5,238 nt of DNA from an uncultured Caryophanales bacterium (GCA_946622925.1 CAMOQM010000072.1:1-5238), one strand, 5' to 3'; shown: positions 1 to 5,238, numbered from the stretch's first letter. Program-made: numbers and translations. The notes: generated by a model from the letters alone, not told the origin.

Positions 1-358
1 GGTTATCGTAACGGGTTAAGCAGACCGAACCAACGTATAATCCGGCTTCGCGGAAGGCGTCGATTAAACGTAATACGTCTTGGTCATAGGTGATGCCTAA
101 GTCCTGACGAACCTTGGATTGTTCGATGGCTTCGGAGTTAATGACGATGACGACTTCGGCTTGTTCCTTCATCTTAAGCAACATTTGGAGCTTGGAATCA
201 GGCTTAAATCCGGGCAAGACGCGAGAAGCGTGGTAATCATCGAAAAGCTTGCCCCCGAATTCAAGATACAAAGTACCGCCGAATTGAGCGATTCGTTGCT
301 GAATCATCTCAGATTGGATCTGGAGATATTTTTCATTATCAAAACCGATTTTTACCAT
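1..358 (-). CDS. DUF1846 / UPF0371 family protein, N-terminal part (runs off left edge)
   Basis: The first 119 codons of a leftward gene are present; the rest lies beyond the window. The translation starts MVKIGFDNEKYLQIQSEMIQ and contains YLEFGGKLFDDYHASRVLPG (about residues 32-51), INSEAIEQSKVRQDLGITYD (about 78-97) and a following YVGSV segment. These match the conserved N-terminal pattern of the DUF1846 (UPF0371) family as I know it from streptococci and other Firmicutes, where the full protein is about 500 residues. Its biochemical role is not established. No signal peptide or membrane segment is seen, so it is probably cytosolic. The start at 358 is supported by GGCGGTGAT (minus strand, 372-364), one mismatch from GGAGGTGAT. 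Upstream ATG and GTG triplets at that site are out of frame. It is divergent from the membrane-protein gene. Family assignment is confident, function unknown. Confidence 0.9.
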   Translation of the reverse strand, partial: MVKIGFDNEKYLQIQSEMIQQRIAQFGGTLYLEFGGKLFDDYHASRVLPGFKPDSKLQMLLKMKEQAEVVIVINSEAIEQSKVRQDLGITYDQDVLRLIDAFREAGLYVGSVCLTRYDN

Positions 359-363
359 GGGAC

Positions 364-372
364 ATCACCGCC
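364..372 (-). promoter_or_regulatory. Shine-Dalgarno of the DUF1846 gene
   Basis: Read on the minus strand this is GGCGGTGAT, close to the anti-16S consensus GGAGGTGAT with one mismatch. The GGCGG core lies 9 nt before the ATG at 358. It decides the start against the out-of-frame GTG and ATG just upstream. Confidence 0.6.
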
Positions 373-451
373 CTTTCAACATTAGGATATTTTCTCAAAT
401 CTCGGTGTTTTTGGAAGATACCAAATGAAATATTTTTAATGTTATTTTTCC

Positions 452-480
452 TTCCTCCCTTTTATGGGCTCTTCTATAAT
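452..480 (+). promoter_or_regulatory. Candidate promoter of the membrane-protein gene, leaderless type
   Basis: A perfect -10 hexamer TATAAT sits at 475-480, followed by 7 nt (TAGAAGG) and then ATG at 488. Transcription would begin at about 487-488, on or next to the start codon. The -35 at 17-bp spacing (TTCCTC, 452-457) is poor, with only two matches to TTGACA. The call therefore rests on the -10 box and its position. Confidence 0.5.
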
Positions 481-487
481 TAGAAGG

Positions 488-1495
488 ATGGTAACCATTG
501 AAATCCTAAAAAAGTCGCAACGGACCAGGCCGAGGAATTGGGTTAGGAATTTCGGCTGGATTTTCATTTGGTTCTTCATTGCCTTTTTGGTTTTGCTTTT
601 AGGCAACGTCATCCCAGATTATTTCCTTACCGCCCAGCTAGATGCCTATGAAGTTAACTTTAATGGCACCGTGTATACGTTATCGCGCTTCCTATATTAT
701 CTAGTTGGACCGATCGCTTTATGGGTTTTGGGCTTTTTCCCCTTGAACTTAGCTAGGTGCATGGGAAAGTACCGCCATATCAATTATTTGCTTTTTATTC
801 CCGCCATTATCGTCCATGTGGCCATGCCAGTAGCTCTAGGGTTTATCTATCTCCATGATTTCGTTCCCCAAATGACGGATCTAATCGATAGATTCGTTCC
901 CGCCGATATTTTAGCCCTAATTGTCAATATCACGACTTACGTTACCGTCGGCTATGCCGGATGGTGCGTATTAATTTGTTTCTGCGCTTTGCTATATAAC
1001 CTTTGCCCACCCCTAAAATATAGCGACATCTATTCCTTACGTAAGGCTAGGGTAAAGTCTTATCGCGATTTAGATGAGCGGGCCGAATACAAAAGACGTT
1101 TCTACGATGACTATAAACGGGGCAATTGGGATTCGATGATGCTTGATCTCCACTTTGCTTCCATCGAAGGGACTTCCGATGAACCCATTCCCGAAGACGC
1201 CTATGAATTCATTCGTTATCTAAATGGCAAGAACCAAGATAAGATCAATTCCGCCATCTTGGACAAATATAAAGAAGAAGGCAAATATTCTTCGATTCGG
1301 AAAATCTATCATTCTAACGCTGACCTTGAGGATAATATCGCTAGGGGCGCTAAGATCAATCTTGGTCCTAAACCAAAGCCCAGCAAACCTACGCCTAAGC
1401 CGGCTCCATTGCCTCCCCATGAACCTCCCTTAGCCCCTTCTAAACCTAAAAAAGACCCCAACAGCAAACTGTGGGGTCCCGATGATATCGGTTAA
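488..1495 (+). CDS. Four-helix membrane protein with cytosolic domain and Pro/Lys-rich tail, family not recognised
   Basis: I do not recognise this 335-residue protein. Visible parts in order: a basic N-terminus (residues 1-20); hydrophobic segments at about 22-42, 67-87, 98-122 and 142-170; a charged, probably helical cytosolic region at about 175-290; and a tail at 293-322 of repeated Pro-Lys, Pro-Ser and Pro-Pro units, ending in an acidic LWGPDDIG. The basic N-terminus and the long charged C-terminal part suggest that both ends face the cytosol. Start choice: an in-frame ATG at 464 would add eight residues (MGSSIIRR). It has no Shine-Dalgarno, and a consensus TATAAT lies inside those codons, so ATG 488 is preferred. 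The gene stands alone between a divergent DUF1846 gene and a convergent pepF, with its own terminator. Cytosolic scaffold or partner binding through the tail is inference only. The reading frame is secure, the function unknown. Confidence 0.85.
   Translation: MVTIEILKKSQRTRPRNWVRNFGWIFIWFFIAFLVLLLGNVIPDYFLTAQLDAYEVNFNGTVYTLSRFLYYLVGPIALWVLGFFPLNLARCMGKYRHINYLLFIPAIIVHVAMPVALGFIYLHDFVPQMTDLIDRFVPADILALIVNITTYVTVGYAGWCVLICFCALLYNLCPPLKYSDIYSLRKARVKSYRDLDERAEYKRRFYDDYKRGNWDSMMLDLHFASIEGTSDEPIPEDAYEFIRYLNGKNQDKINSAILDKYKEEGKYSSIRKIYHSNADLEDNIARGAKINLGPKPKPSKPTPKPAPLPPHEPPLAPSKPKKDPNSKLWGPDDIG
1448..1478 (-). terminator. Intrinsic terminator of the patatin-pepF operon, inside the convergent coding sequence
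   Basis: GACCCCA (1454-1460) pairs with TGGGGTC (1472-1478), and CAG (1462-1464) pairs with CTG (1469-1471) around a CAAA loop. This gives a 10-bp stem with one bulged A (1461). Read on the minus strand the stem is followed at once by six T (plus-strand A run 1448-1453), the classic rho-independent form. It lies 41 nt past the pepF stop codon. No T run follows it on the plus strand, so it acts leftward. The same bases encode Lys321 to Pro331 of the membrane protein. Confidence 0.75.
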
Positions 1496-1496
1496 T

Positions 1497-1523
1497 GCCT
1501 CTACTAGTTAGGGGCTTTTTATT
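1497..1523 (+). terminator. Intrinsic terminator of the membrane-protein gene
   Basis: GCCTCTA (1497-1503) pairs with TAGGGGC (1509-1515) through seven pairs, one of them G-U, around the loop CTAGT. TTTTTATT follows at 1516-1523. The stem begins 2 nt after the TAA stop. The T run covers the stop codon of the convergent pepF (1519-1521). In the other direction the hairpin is followed by ATTAACC, so it is not expected to stop leftward transcripts. Confidence 0.75.
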
Positions 1524-3291
1524 CCCCTAATTCTTTTTCGAGTTGATTGACGAGGCTTTCCATTCTTCTAACCACCGCTAGGAAAGGTTCTTTGGTGGTA
1601 AGGTCGACGCCGGCGGCCTTAACTTGGTCGACGGGATAATCCGAACCTCCCGAGCGGAGAAGGTTAAGATAGTTCTCAAATGCCCCTTCTTCGCCGTTAT
1701 TGACGCGTTCATAGATTAGCATCGAAGAAGTAAACGAGGTCGCGTATTGATAGACGTAGAATGGCATGTAGAAGAGGTGGGGGATATAGGCCCAGACCAA
1801 GGGCTTAAGCTTTTCTTCGGAAATCTCGATTCCATAGTATTGGCGGTAGAGATCTTCCATGGTTTTGGAGCAGACCTGGTAGTTGATTGGCTCTCCGTTT
1901 TCCGCCTTTTTGGAAAGAAGATATTCATAATGTCCAAATAAGGTCTGACGGTAGAAGGTTCCCATGATTTCATCGATAGCCTTTTGGAGAAGGAAGATGC
2001 GGTCCTGCTTATCGAGGTCGCCTTCCTTTAACAAATAATCAAGGAGATTATGCTCATTGAAAGTGGAGGCGATTTCGGCCACGAAGATGGTGTAGTCTTG
2101 GGCTAAGGTAGGCTGGGCTTCTTCTGAGAATAGGGTATGGATGGAGTGACCGGCTTCATGGGCCAAGGTGAAGACATCATCTAGCTTGCCGACGAAATTA
2201 AGCAGGATATAAGGATGGAGGTCATAACCGCCATTGGAATAGGCACCAGAACGCTTACCCTGGCTAGGATAGACGTCCACATAACCTTCTTTTAGGACTT
2301 CATGGGCCTTTTCCTGGAAGGTGGCGGGGAAACGTTTAATGGAGTTAAAGAATATCTCCTTAGCTTGCTCATAATCGTATTTCTTATTGGAAGAAGCGAT
2401 TTGGAGGAAACGGTCGTAGGAGCGGTGTTTGGTTAAGCCTAAGGCCTTAGCCCTTAACTTATAATATTTCTTTACGGGTTCTGAGCCTTCCGAAGCAACT
2501 TCGATGAGGTTATGGAAAACCTTGGTGGGAATATTGTGATAATCAAGATGGGATTCTAGTATCGAGCCATAGCCCCGGGATTTCATGGTGGCGAGTTGGC
2601 ATTGCAAAGTTAGGTTATAGATCTCTCCATAAGTGGATTTATGGAGGTCATAGTAGGAATAGAGGGCTTCGAAGATGGCTTGCCGGTCTTCCGGGGTTTT
2701 GGCTTCTTCGATTAGCATCGTCCAATTGGCTTGGGATACGCTTACGACCTGGCCGTCGCTTAAGGTGATTTCTTTAGGATAGCCATCGGCCACGGTCAAC
2801 TGGGAATATAAGGTTCCACCTTCTCCTAGGATGGGAGTGAAGTTAGATAATAAGCCTTCTTTTTCGCTATTTAAGACGTGGTTTTGGCTATGGAAAAGTT
2901 TCTTAAAAGTGAATGATAACTCCGCAAATTCGCTGTTTTTAGCCAAGAATTGCTGGATTTTTTCTTCGCCTAAAGCAATAACTTCCGGCTGGAAGAAAGA
3001 ATTGGCTGCCCCATAGGAATGGTTAGCTAATTCGACTTTGGAAAGTAGCTCTGCATTGGCAACGTCTTTCTTATTAAGGTCGCTAAGCATCTCGGCATAG
3101 TAATAGAGCCTAACGATTTTCAAGGTGGCCTGCTTATCTAAACGTAAGTACTCGGCTAATTCTTTTTCATCATGCAGCTTTTCTTGATAGGAAGCGCTCT
3201 TATCGATATAGGCTTTGAATTCATCTAAAGCGGCTTCGGCCTCGGCGTTAGATTTGAATAACGGGGATAGGTCCCAACTTGTTTTTTCCAT
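1519..3291 (-). CDS. pepF: Oligoendopeptidase F, M3B zinc metallopeptidase
   Basis: This is a 590-residue protein, close to the usual 600 for PepF. It hydrolyses short peptides in the cytosol; no signal peptide is present. The zinc site is complete: HEAGH at residues 378-382 gives ligands His378 and His382 with catalytic Glu379. Glu406 in FVAEIASTFNE, 28 residues after His378, is the expected third ligand. The conserved substrate-side segment HLFYMPFYVYQYATS begins at His505, and YDLHPYILLNF lies shortly before the zinc motif as in the family. The N-terminal opening MEKTSWDLSPLF is typical of PepF. AAGGAG (minus strand, 3304-3299), 7 nt before ATG 3291, fixes the start. It is the second gene of an operon, 11 bp after the patatin-like gene, whose TAA overlaps this Shine-Dalgarno. 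The operon terminator lies in the opposing gene at 1448-1478. Nothing appears truncated or mutated. Confidence 0.95.
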   Translation of the reverse strand: MEKTSWDLSPLFKSNAEAEAALDEFKAYIDKSASYQEKLHDEKELAEYLRLDKQATLKIVRLYYYAEMLSDLNKKDVANAELLSKVELANHSYGAANSFFQPEVIALGEEKIQQFLAKNSEFAELSFTFKKLFHSQNHVLNSEKEGLLSNFTPILGEGGTLYSQLTVADGYPKEITLSDGQVVSVSQANWTMLIEEAKTPEDRQAIFEALYSYYDLHKSTYGEIYNLTLQCQLATMKSRGYGSILESHLDYHNIPTKVFHNLIEVASEGSEPVKKYYKLRAKALGLTKHRSYDRFLQIASSNKKYDYEQAKEIFFNSIKRFPATFQEKAHEVLKEGYVDVYPSQGKRSGAYSNGGYDLHPYILLNFVGKLDDVFTLAHEAGHSIHTLFSEEAQPTLAQDYTIFVAEIASTFNEHNLLDYLLKEGDLDKQDRIFLLQKAIDEIMGTFYRQTLFGHYEYLLSKKAENGEPINYQVCSKTMEDLYRQYYGIEISEEKLKPLVWAYIPHLFYMPFYVYQYATSFTSSMLIYERVNNGEEGAFENYLNLLRSGGSDYPVDQVKAAGVDLTTKEPFLAVVRRMESLVNQLEKELGE

Positions 3292-3298
3292 TATTTAT

Positions 3299-3304
3299 CT
3301 CCTT
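3299..3304 (-). promoter_or_regulatory. Shine-Dalgarno of pepF
   Basis: AAGGAG on the minus strand, 7 nt before the pepF ATG, overlapping the TAA of the upstream patatin-like gene (3305-3303). This is the clearest ribosome binding site in the window. It contrasts with the operon-first genes, which lack one. Confidence 0.8.
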
Positions 3305-4469
3305 ATTGTTTCTTAAATAATTTGGCAAAGTACCATAGTCCTTTGTAATAACTGGTCTTAGGGGCGTCGACTTCTTCGATTAAGGCCTTGAAGGTCTTTT
3401 GTTTCTTGCTTTCGCTTTCTTTTTCTATCTTATCTGAGATGATATTCATCAATTGGCCGATTTCATAGGGCTCCCGGAATGAGACGCCATAGATGTCCAT
3501 GACCTCTTCTAATTCCAAGATAAAGGAACGTTCCTTCCTGTCTTCGATGGTTAAGAGAATATTCTTCTTTTGGTCTTTTTCTACCTTTAGGAAATCGGCG
3601 GGATCGTTTTCGACGTAGCCTTTGTAGTAGCGTTCCACAAAACTCGTGAATTTCGGGGTGGCTTCGATGGTAGAACGGTTGCCTTTCATAGTTCCAAATG
3701 TTTTGGCGGCGTCAAGATAACCCATCTTGATATTGGATTCGATGGCGTTATGGGTAAACGCCAGGAACGATCCCTGAGGGAGGCTAGGTTGGATTAAGGT
3801 TACATTGGGCAAATTGAAGAGATAACGCCTTTGGGCTTTGGGGAGGGAATTAAGCAAAACCGCGATGACTTTATCCGCGCCTAGACGCAAAGCGAAGTCG
3901 ATGGGCAAATTGTTCTTCCACCCGCCATCGACGTAATCCTCGCCTTTCATATGGTAGACGGGGAAAACCGGCCAGCAGGAGGCGGAAGCCATGATATAAT
4001 CCACGACTTCTTCGTCTTTTAATGAATTAACCAAGATATCTTCTTCTTTGAAGGAAGGATAACGGCAAATGACGATGCCGAATTTTTTATCCGCCTTGTT
4101 AACTTGAAGCGGGGCAATCTTCTCATTGAGCATCTCTAGCAAGGGAGTGGTGTCCGCCCCTTTGTTTTTAAAATAGCTTTTGACAAAGCGCGACCATTGC
4201 GAATCGCTTTTTAGTTCGATTTTGGAAAGGAAGTTACGGTCGAAGTCGATTCCATGCCTCATGACGTCGCTGACCGAGATCTTTTCCCACATTTCCTTGG
4301 CGACTTCATATTGCTCGGTGACGATCATCGCCCCGTTAATGGCCCCGATTGAAGTACCAGTGACGATATCGAATTCGAAATCATGTTCCCGCAGGTATTG
4401 CCAGACCCCGAGTTCATAGGCTCCTAAGGAGCCACCACCGCATAATGCCAAAGCCACTTTCATGCCCAT
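3303..4469 (-). CDS. Patatin-like phospholipase / acyl hydrolase
   Basis: This is a 388-residue serine acyl hydrolase of the patatin (RssA/YchK-like) type, expected to cleave acyl esters of phospholipids or related lipids with a Ser-Asp dyad. The glycine-rich oxyanion loop is CGGGSLGAYELGVW (residues 10-23). The nucleophile is Ser40 in GTSIGAING (38-46, GxSxG). The catalytic Asp is Asp181 in YVDGGWKNNLP. The core occupies about residues 1-235. The remaining 150 or so residues are charged, contain EPYEIGQLMNII and end in a basic stretch (KLFKKQ); I recognise no separate domain there. No signal peptide or clear membrane span is seen, so it is probably cytosolic or membrane-peripheral. Two starts are possible, ATG 4469 and ATG 4463 (MKVALALCGGG). 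The second better fits family N-termini and sits 7 nt after GATAAT. The gene is first in the operon with pepF. The natural substrate is unknown. Confidence 0.92.
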   Translation of the reverse strand: MGMKVALALCGGGSLGAYELGVWQYLREHDFEFDIVTGTSIGAINGAMIVTEQYEVAKEMWEKISVSDVMRHGIDFDRNFLSKIELKSDSQWSRFVKSYFKNKGADTTPLLEMLNEKIAPLQVNKADKKFGIVICRYPSFKEEDILVNSLKDEEVVDYIMASASCWPVFPVYHMKGEDYVDGGWKNNLPIDFALRLGADKVIAVLLNSLPKAQRRYLFNLPNVTLIQPSLPQGSFLAFTHNAIESNIKMGYLDAAKTFGTMKGNRSTIEATPKFTSFVERYYKGYVENDPADFLKVEKDQKKNILLTIEDRKERSFILELEEVMDIYGVSFREPYEIGQLMNIISDKIEKESESKKQKTFKALIEEVDAPKTSYYKGLWYFAKLFKKQ

Positions 4470-4470
4470 T

Positions 4471-4499
4471 ATTATCTCGGATTTCTTCTATTTAAGGAA
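4471..4499 (-). promoter_or_regulatory. Candidate promoter of the patatin-pepF operon
   Basis: On the minus strand, GATAAT (4476-4471, five of six matches to TATAAT) is 17 bp after TTCCTT (4499-4494), a weak -35. The ATG at 4463 follows the -10 after 7 nt (AATGGGC), which would make the message nearly leaderless from that codon. A short GAG at the same place could instead act as a very weak Shine-Dalgarno for ATG 4469, so the reading is uncertain. Confidence 0.4.
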
Positions 4500-4506
4500 G
4501 AAAAGA

Positions 4507-4535
4507 AAGACAAAAAAGCCCGAAAAATCTATACT
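4507..4535 (+). promoter_or_regulatory. Promoter of ruvX, leaderless type
   Basis: AAGACA (4507-4512, four of six to TTGACA) and TATACT (4530-4535, five of six to TATAAT) are separated by exactly 17 bp. The -10 is followed by TTAACC and then ATG at 4542. Counting the last T of the -10 as -7 puts +1 on the A of the start codon. No Shine-Dalgarno exists between promoter and ATG. Confidence 0.65.
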
Positions 4536-4541
4536 TTAACC

Positions 4542-4973
4542 ATGCTTAAGAACATTATGGCCTTGGATTTAGGAAAAGGCAGCCTTGGTATGGCGATTTC
4601 TAGAAGCGGGATGTTTGTTACTCCGTTAGATAATTTGCGTTTTCCGGCCACCCATTACGAAAAGGCCATAGAAGGTATCAAAGAAGTCCTTTTGGTTGAG
4701 GACGTGTCTTTATTTGTCATCGGTTTGCCCCTTTATCCTAGCGGCGATCCTTGCGAGATGACTCCCATCGTCATTAACTTCATCGATATGCTCCATGAAG
4801 CCTTCCCTAGTATTCCCGTAATGCAACAAGATGAACGTAATTCCACGGTGGAAGCCGCGGAGATGCTCCATGCCGTTGGCAAAAACGCCAAGGCCCAAAG
4901 AAAGAACATCGATTCGGCGGCCGCGGTCATTATCTTAGAACGCTTCCTCCGCTCCGTCGGACAAATGGATTAG
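4542..4973 (+). CDS. ruvX: YqgF/RuvX family nuclease (pre-16S rRNA processing / putative Holliday junction resolvase)
   Basis: This is a 143-residue RNase H-fold protein of the usual length for the family (about 140). In E. coli YqgF takes part in 5' maturation of 16S rRNA; the family was earlier proposed to resolve Holliday junctions. The three acidic active-site positions are visible: Asp9 in ALDLGKGSLGMAIS, the Asp97-Glu98 pair in DERNST (family usual DERLTT), and Asp124 in NIDSAAAVIILERFL. The VIGLP strand (59-63) is also present. It is cytosolic, with no targeting signal. ATG 4542 is chosen because it lies at the expected +1 of the promoter. An in-frame ATG at 4557 would still keep Asp9 but has no signal of its own. 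The gene is transcribed alone as far as seen, divergent from the patatin gene. It overlaps the convergent downstream gene by 4 bp, and no terminator is evident after it. Confidence 0.9.
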   Translation: MLKNIMALDLGKGSLGMAISRSGMFVTPLDNLRFPATHYEKAIEGIKEVLLVEDVSLFVIGLPLYPSGDPCEMTPIVINFIDMLHEAFPSIPVMQQDERNSTVEAAEMLHAVGKNAKAQRKNIDSAAAVIILERFLRSVGQMD

Positions 4974-5238
4974 GCCTTTACCCCGGGCTTTACATATTCG
5001 GTGACGTTTTTGCTTATCTTCGTGCTGGCGGTGGCTCCGCTATAACGGGTGGATGAGATGTTTTTACCGTTACGACTAAATACCGGGCAAGTATAACTCG
5101 AACTATTCCATGCTTCTTTGTAAGTGCCAGTAGAAACGTTTTCGATAGTTACCTTTTTGCTTTTATTTTCAGAGCCAAGATACATTTTGACGACATCCAA
5201 TTTTAGCGAGCCTAAGTCGACCCCGATTTGGGTTTCGC
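4970..5238 (-). CDS. C-terminal end of an unrecognised protein (runs off right edge)
   Basis: An open frame reads from the right edge to TAA at 4972-4970, giving the last 88 residues of a longer protein. The frame stays open upstream of the TTG at 5200, so that TTG need not be the start. The segment is rich in Ser, Thr, Lys and Asn, with short alternating hydrophobic stretches such as KKVTIENVSTGTYKEAW, a single Cys in SYTCPVFSRNG, and the ending VTEYVKPGVKA. No membrane segment or known motif is visible. A beta-rich, possibly extracellular or structural domain is a guess from composition. Its stop overlaps that of ruvX (TTAG, 4970-4973), tail to tail. A real gene is likely from the uninterrupted frame and tight end, but not certain. 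Confidence 0.55.
   Translation of the reverse strand, partial: ETQIGVDLGSLKLDVVKMYLGSENKSKKVTIENVSTGTYKEAWNSSSYTCPVFSRNGKNISSTRYSGATASTKISKNVTEYVKPGVKA

Larger units (their letters stand above)
359..487. other. Divergent intergenic region between DUF1846 gene and membrane-protein gene
   Basis: This AT-rich spacer holds the 5' signals of both flanking genes. For the rightward gene there is a perfect TATAAT at 475-480. For the leftward gene the best -10 candidate is TATCCT (minus strand, 389-384), with no good -35 at 17 bp, so that promoter stays uncertain. A pyrimidine-only run lies at about 445-463 on the plus strand. No RNA gene or small ORF is supported here. Confidence 0.5.
4470..4541. 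other. Divergent promoter region between the patatin-pepF operon and ruvX
   Basis: This 72-bp spacer appears to hold two back-to-back promoters that do not overlap. The leftward candidate spans about 4471-4499 and the rightward one 4507-4535. A perfect 7-bp inverted repeat, TTTCTTC (4482-4488) and GAAGAAA (4497-4503), lies within the leftward promoter. Confidence 0.55.

Noticed and set aside
119..385. Rightward 88-codon open frame
   Set aside because: It is antisense to the strongly family-matching DUF1846 N-terminus, has low-complexity Asp runs (DDDDF) from antisense codons, and has no ribosome binding site.
409..429. Short palindrome TTTGG-AAGATA-CCAAA in the left intergenic region
   Set aside because: Only five base pairs around a six-base loop in AT-rich DNA, with no T run. 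It is not distinguishable from chance.
445..463. GGGAGGAAGG-like strong Shine-Dalgarno on the minus strand in the purine run
   Set aside because: No ATG, GTG or TTG follows at a usable distance on the minus strand (AAAAATAACATT follows), so it cannot serve a start. It is simply a pyrimidine/purine tract.
1716..1973. Leftward 85-codon frame inside pepF
   Set aside because: It is a shifted-frame shadow of pepF, whose own frame carries intact M3B motifs across the region.
4710..4930. Leftward open frames under ruvX
   Set aside because: They are antisense to conserved ruvX catalytic motifs, have no ribosome binding site, and their translations show no recognisable features.
4973..5000. Terminator after ruvX around the CCCGGG palindrome
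   Set aside because: The stem is only six bases with no loop and is not followed by a T run, so it does not form an intrinsic terminator.
1..5238. A novel defence, mobile or RNA-guided system
   Set aside because: There are no direct-repeat arrays, terminal inverted repeats, transposase, reverse transcriptase, toxin-antitoxin pair or structured RNA. The genes are mostly recognised housekeeping families, so no such system is supported.

Overview
The window reads as ordinary chromosomal DNA of a moderately AT-rich low-GC Gram-positive (Firmicutes/Bacilli-type or related Mollicutes-like) bacterium. The support is a UPF0371/DUF1846 protein, a PepF-type M3B oligopeptidase, a Firmicutes-style Shine-Dalgarno before pepF, and simple stem-plus-T intrinsic terminators. 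Species cannot be told. All four stop codons of complete genes and that of the right-edge gene are TAA or TAG, never TGA. Trp is written TGG, so nothing in the window needs a non-standard code.

Layout, left to right. (1) The N-terminal third of a DUF1846 gene runs leftward off the edge (minus strand, 1-358). (2) A 129-bp divergent intergenic region lies at 359-487. (3) A rightward gene (488-1495) encodes a four-helix membrane protein of no recognised family, with a cytosolic domain and a Pro/Lys-rich tail. (4) A tail-to-tail junction around 1448-1523 carries an intrinsic terminator for each direction. The leftward one is folded out of the coding sequence of the membrane protein's last codons. 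(5) A leftward two-gene operon comes next: a patatin-like phospholipase (3303-4469), then oligoendopeptidase F (1519-3291), 11 bp apart. (6) A 72-bp divergent promoter region lies at 4470-4541. (7) Rightward ruvX/yqgF runs from 4542 to 4973. (8) The C-terminal end of an unrecognised leftward gene (4970-5238) overlaps the end of ruvX by 4 bp.

The genes are housekeeping or hypothetical: peptide breakdown, lipid hydrolysis, pre-16S rRNA processing or Holliday-junction nuclease. They do not form an obvious single pathway. I found no mobile element, CRISPR array, tRNA, rRNA, riboswitch or defence system.

The most interesting signal is in expression. Three transcription units appear to start with a -10 box only 6-7 bp before the ATG (TATAAT-N7-ATG, TATACT-N6-ATG, GATAAT-N7-ATG), with no convincing Shine-Dalgarno. 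The operon-internal pepF, by contrast, has a textbook one. This suggests leaderless mRNAs for operon-first genes. The second notable signal is the antisense terminator embedded in a coding tail.
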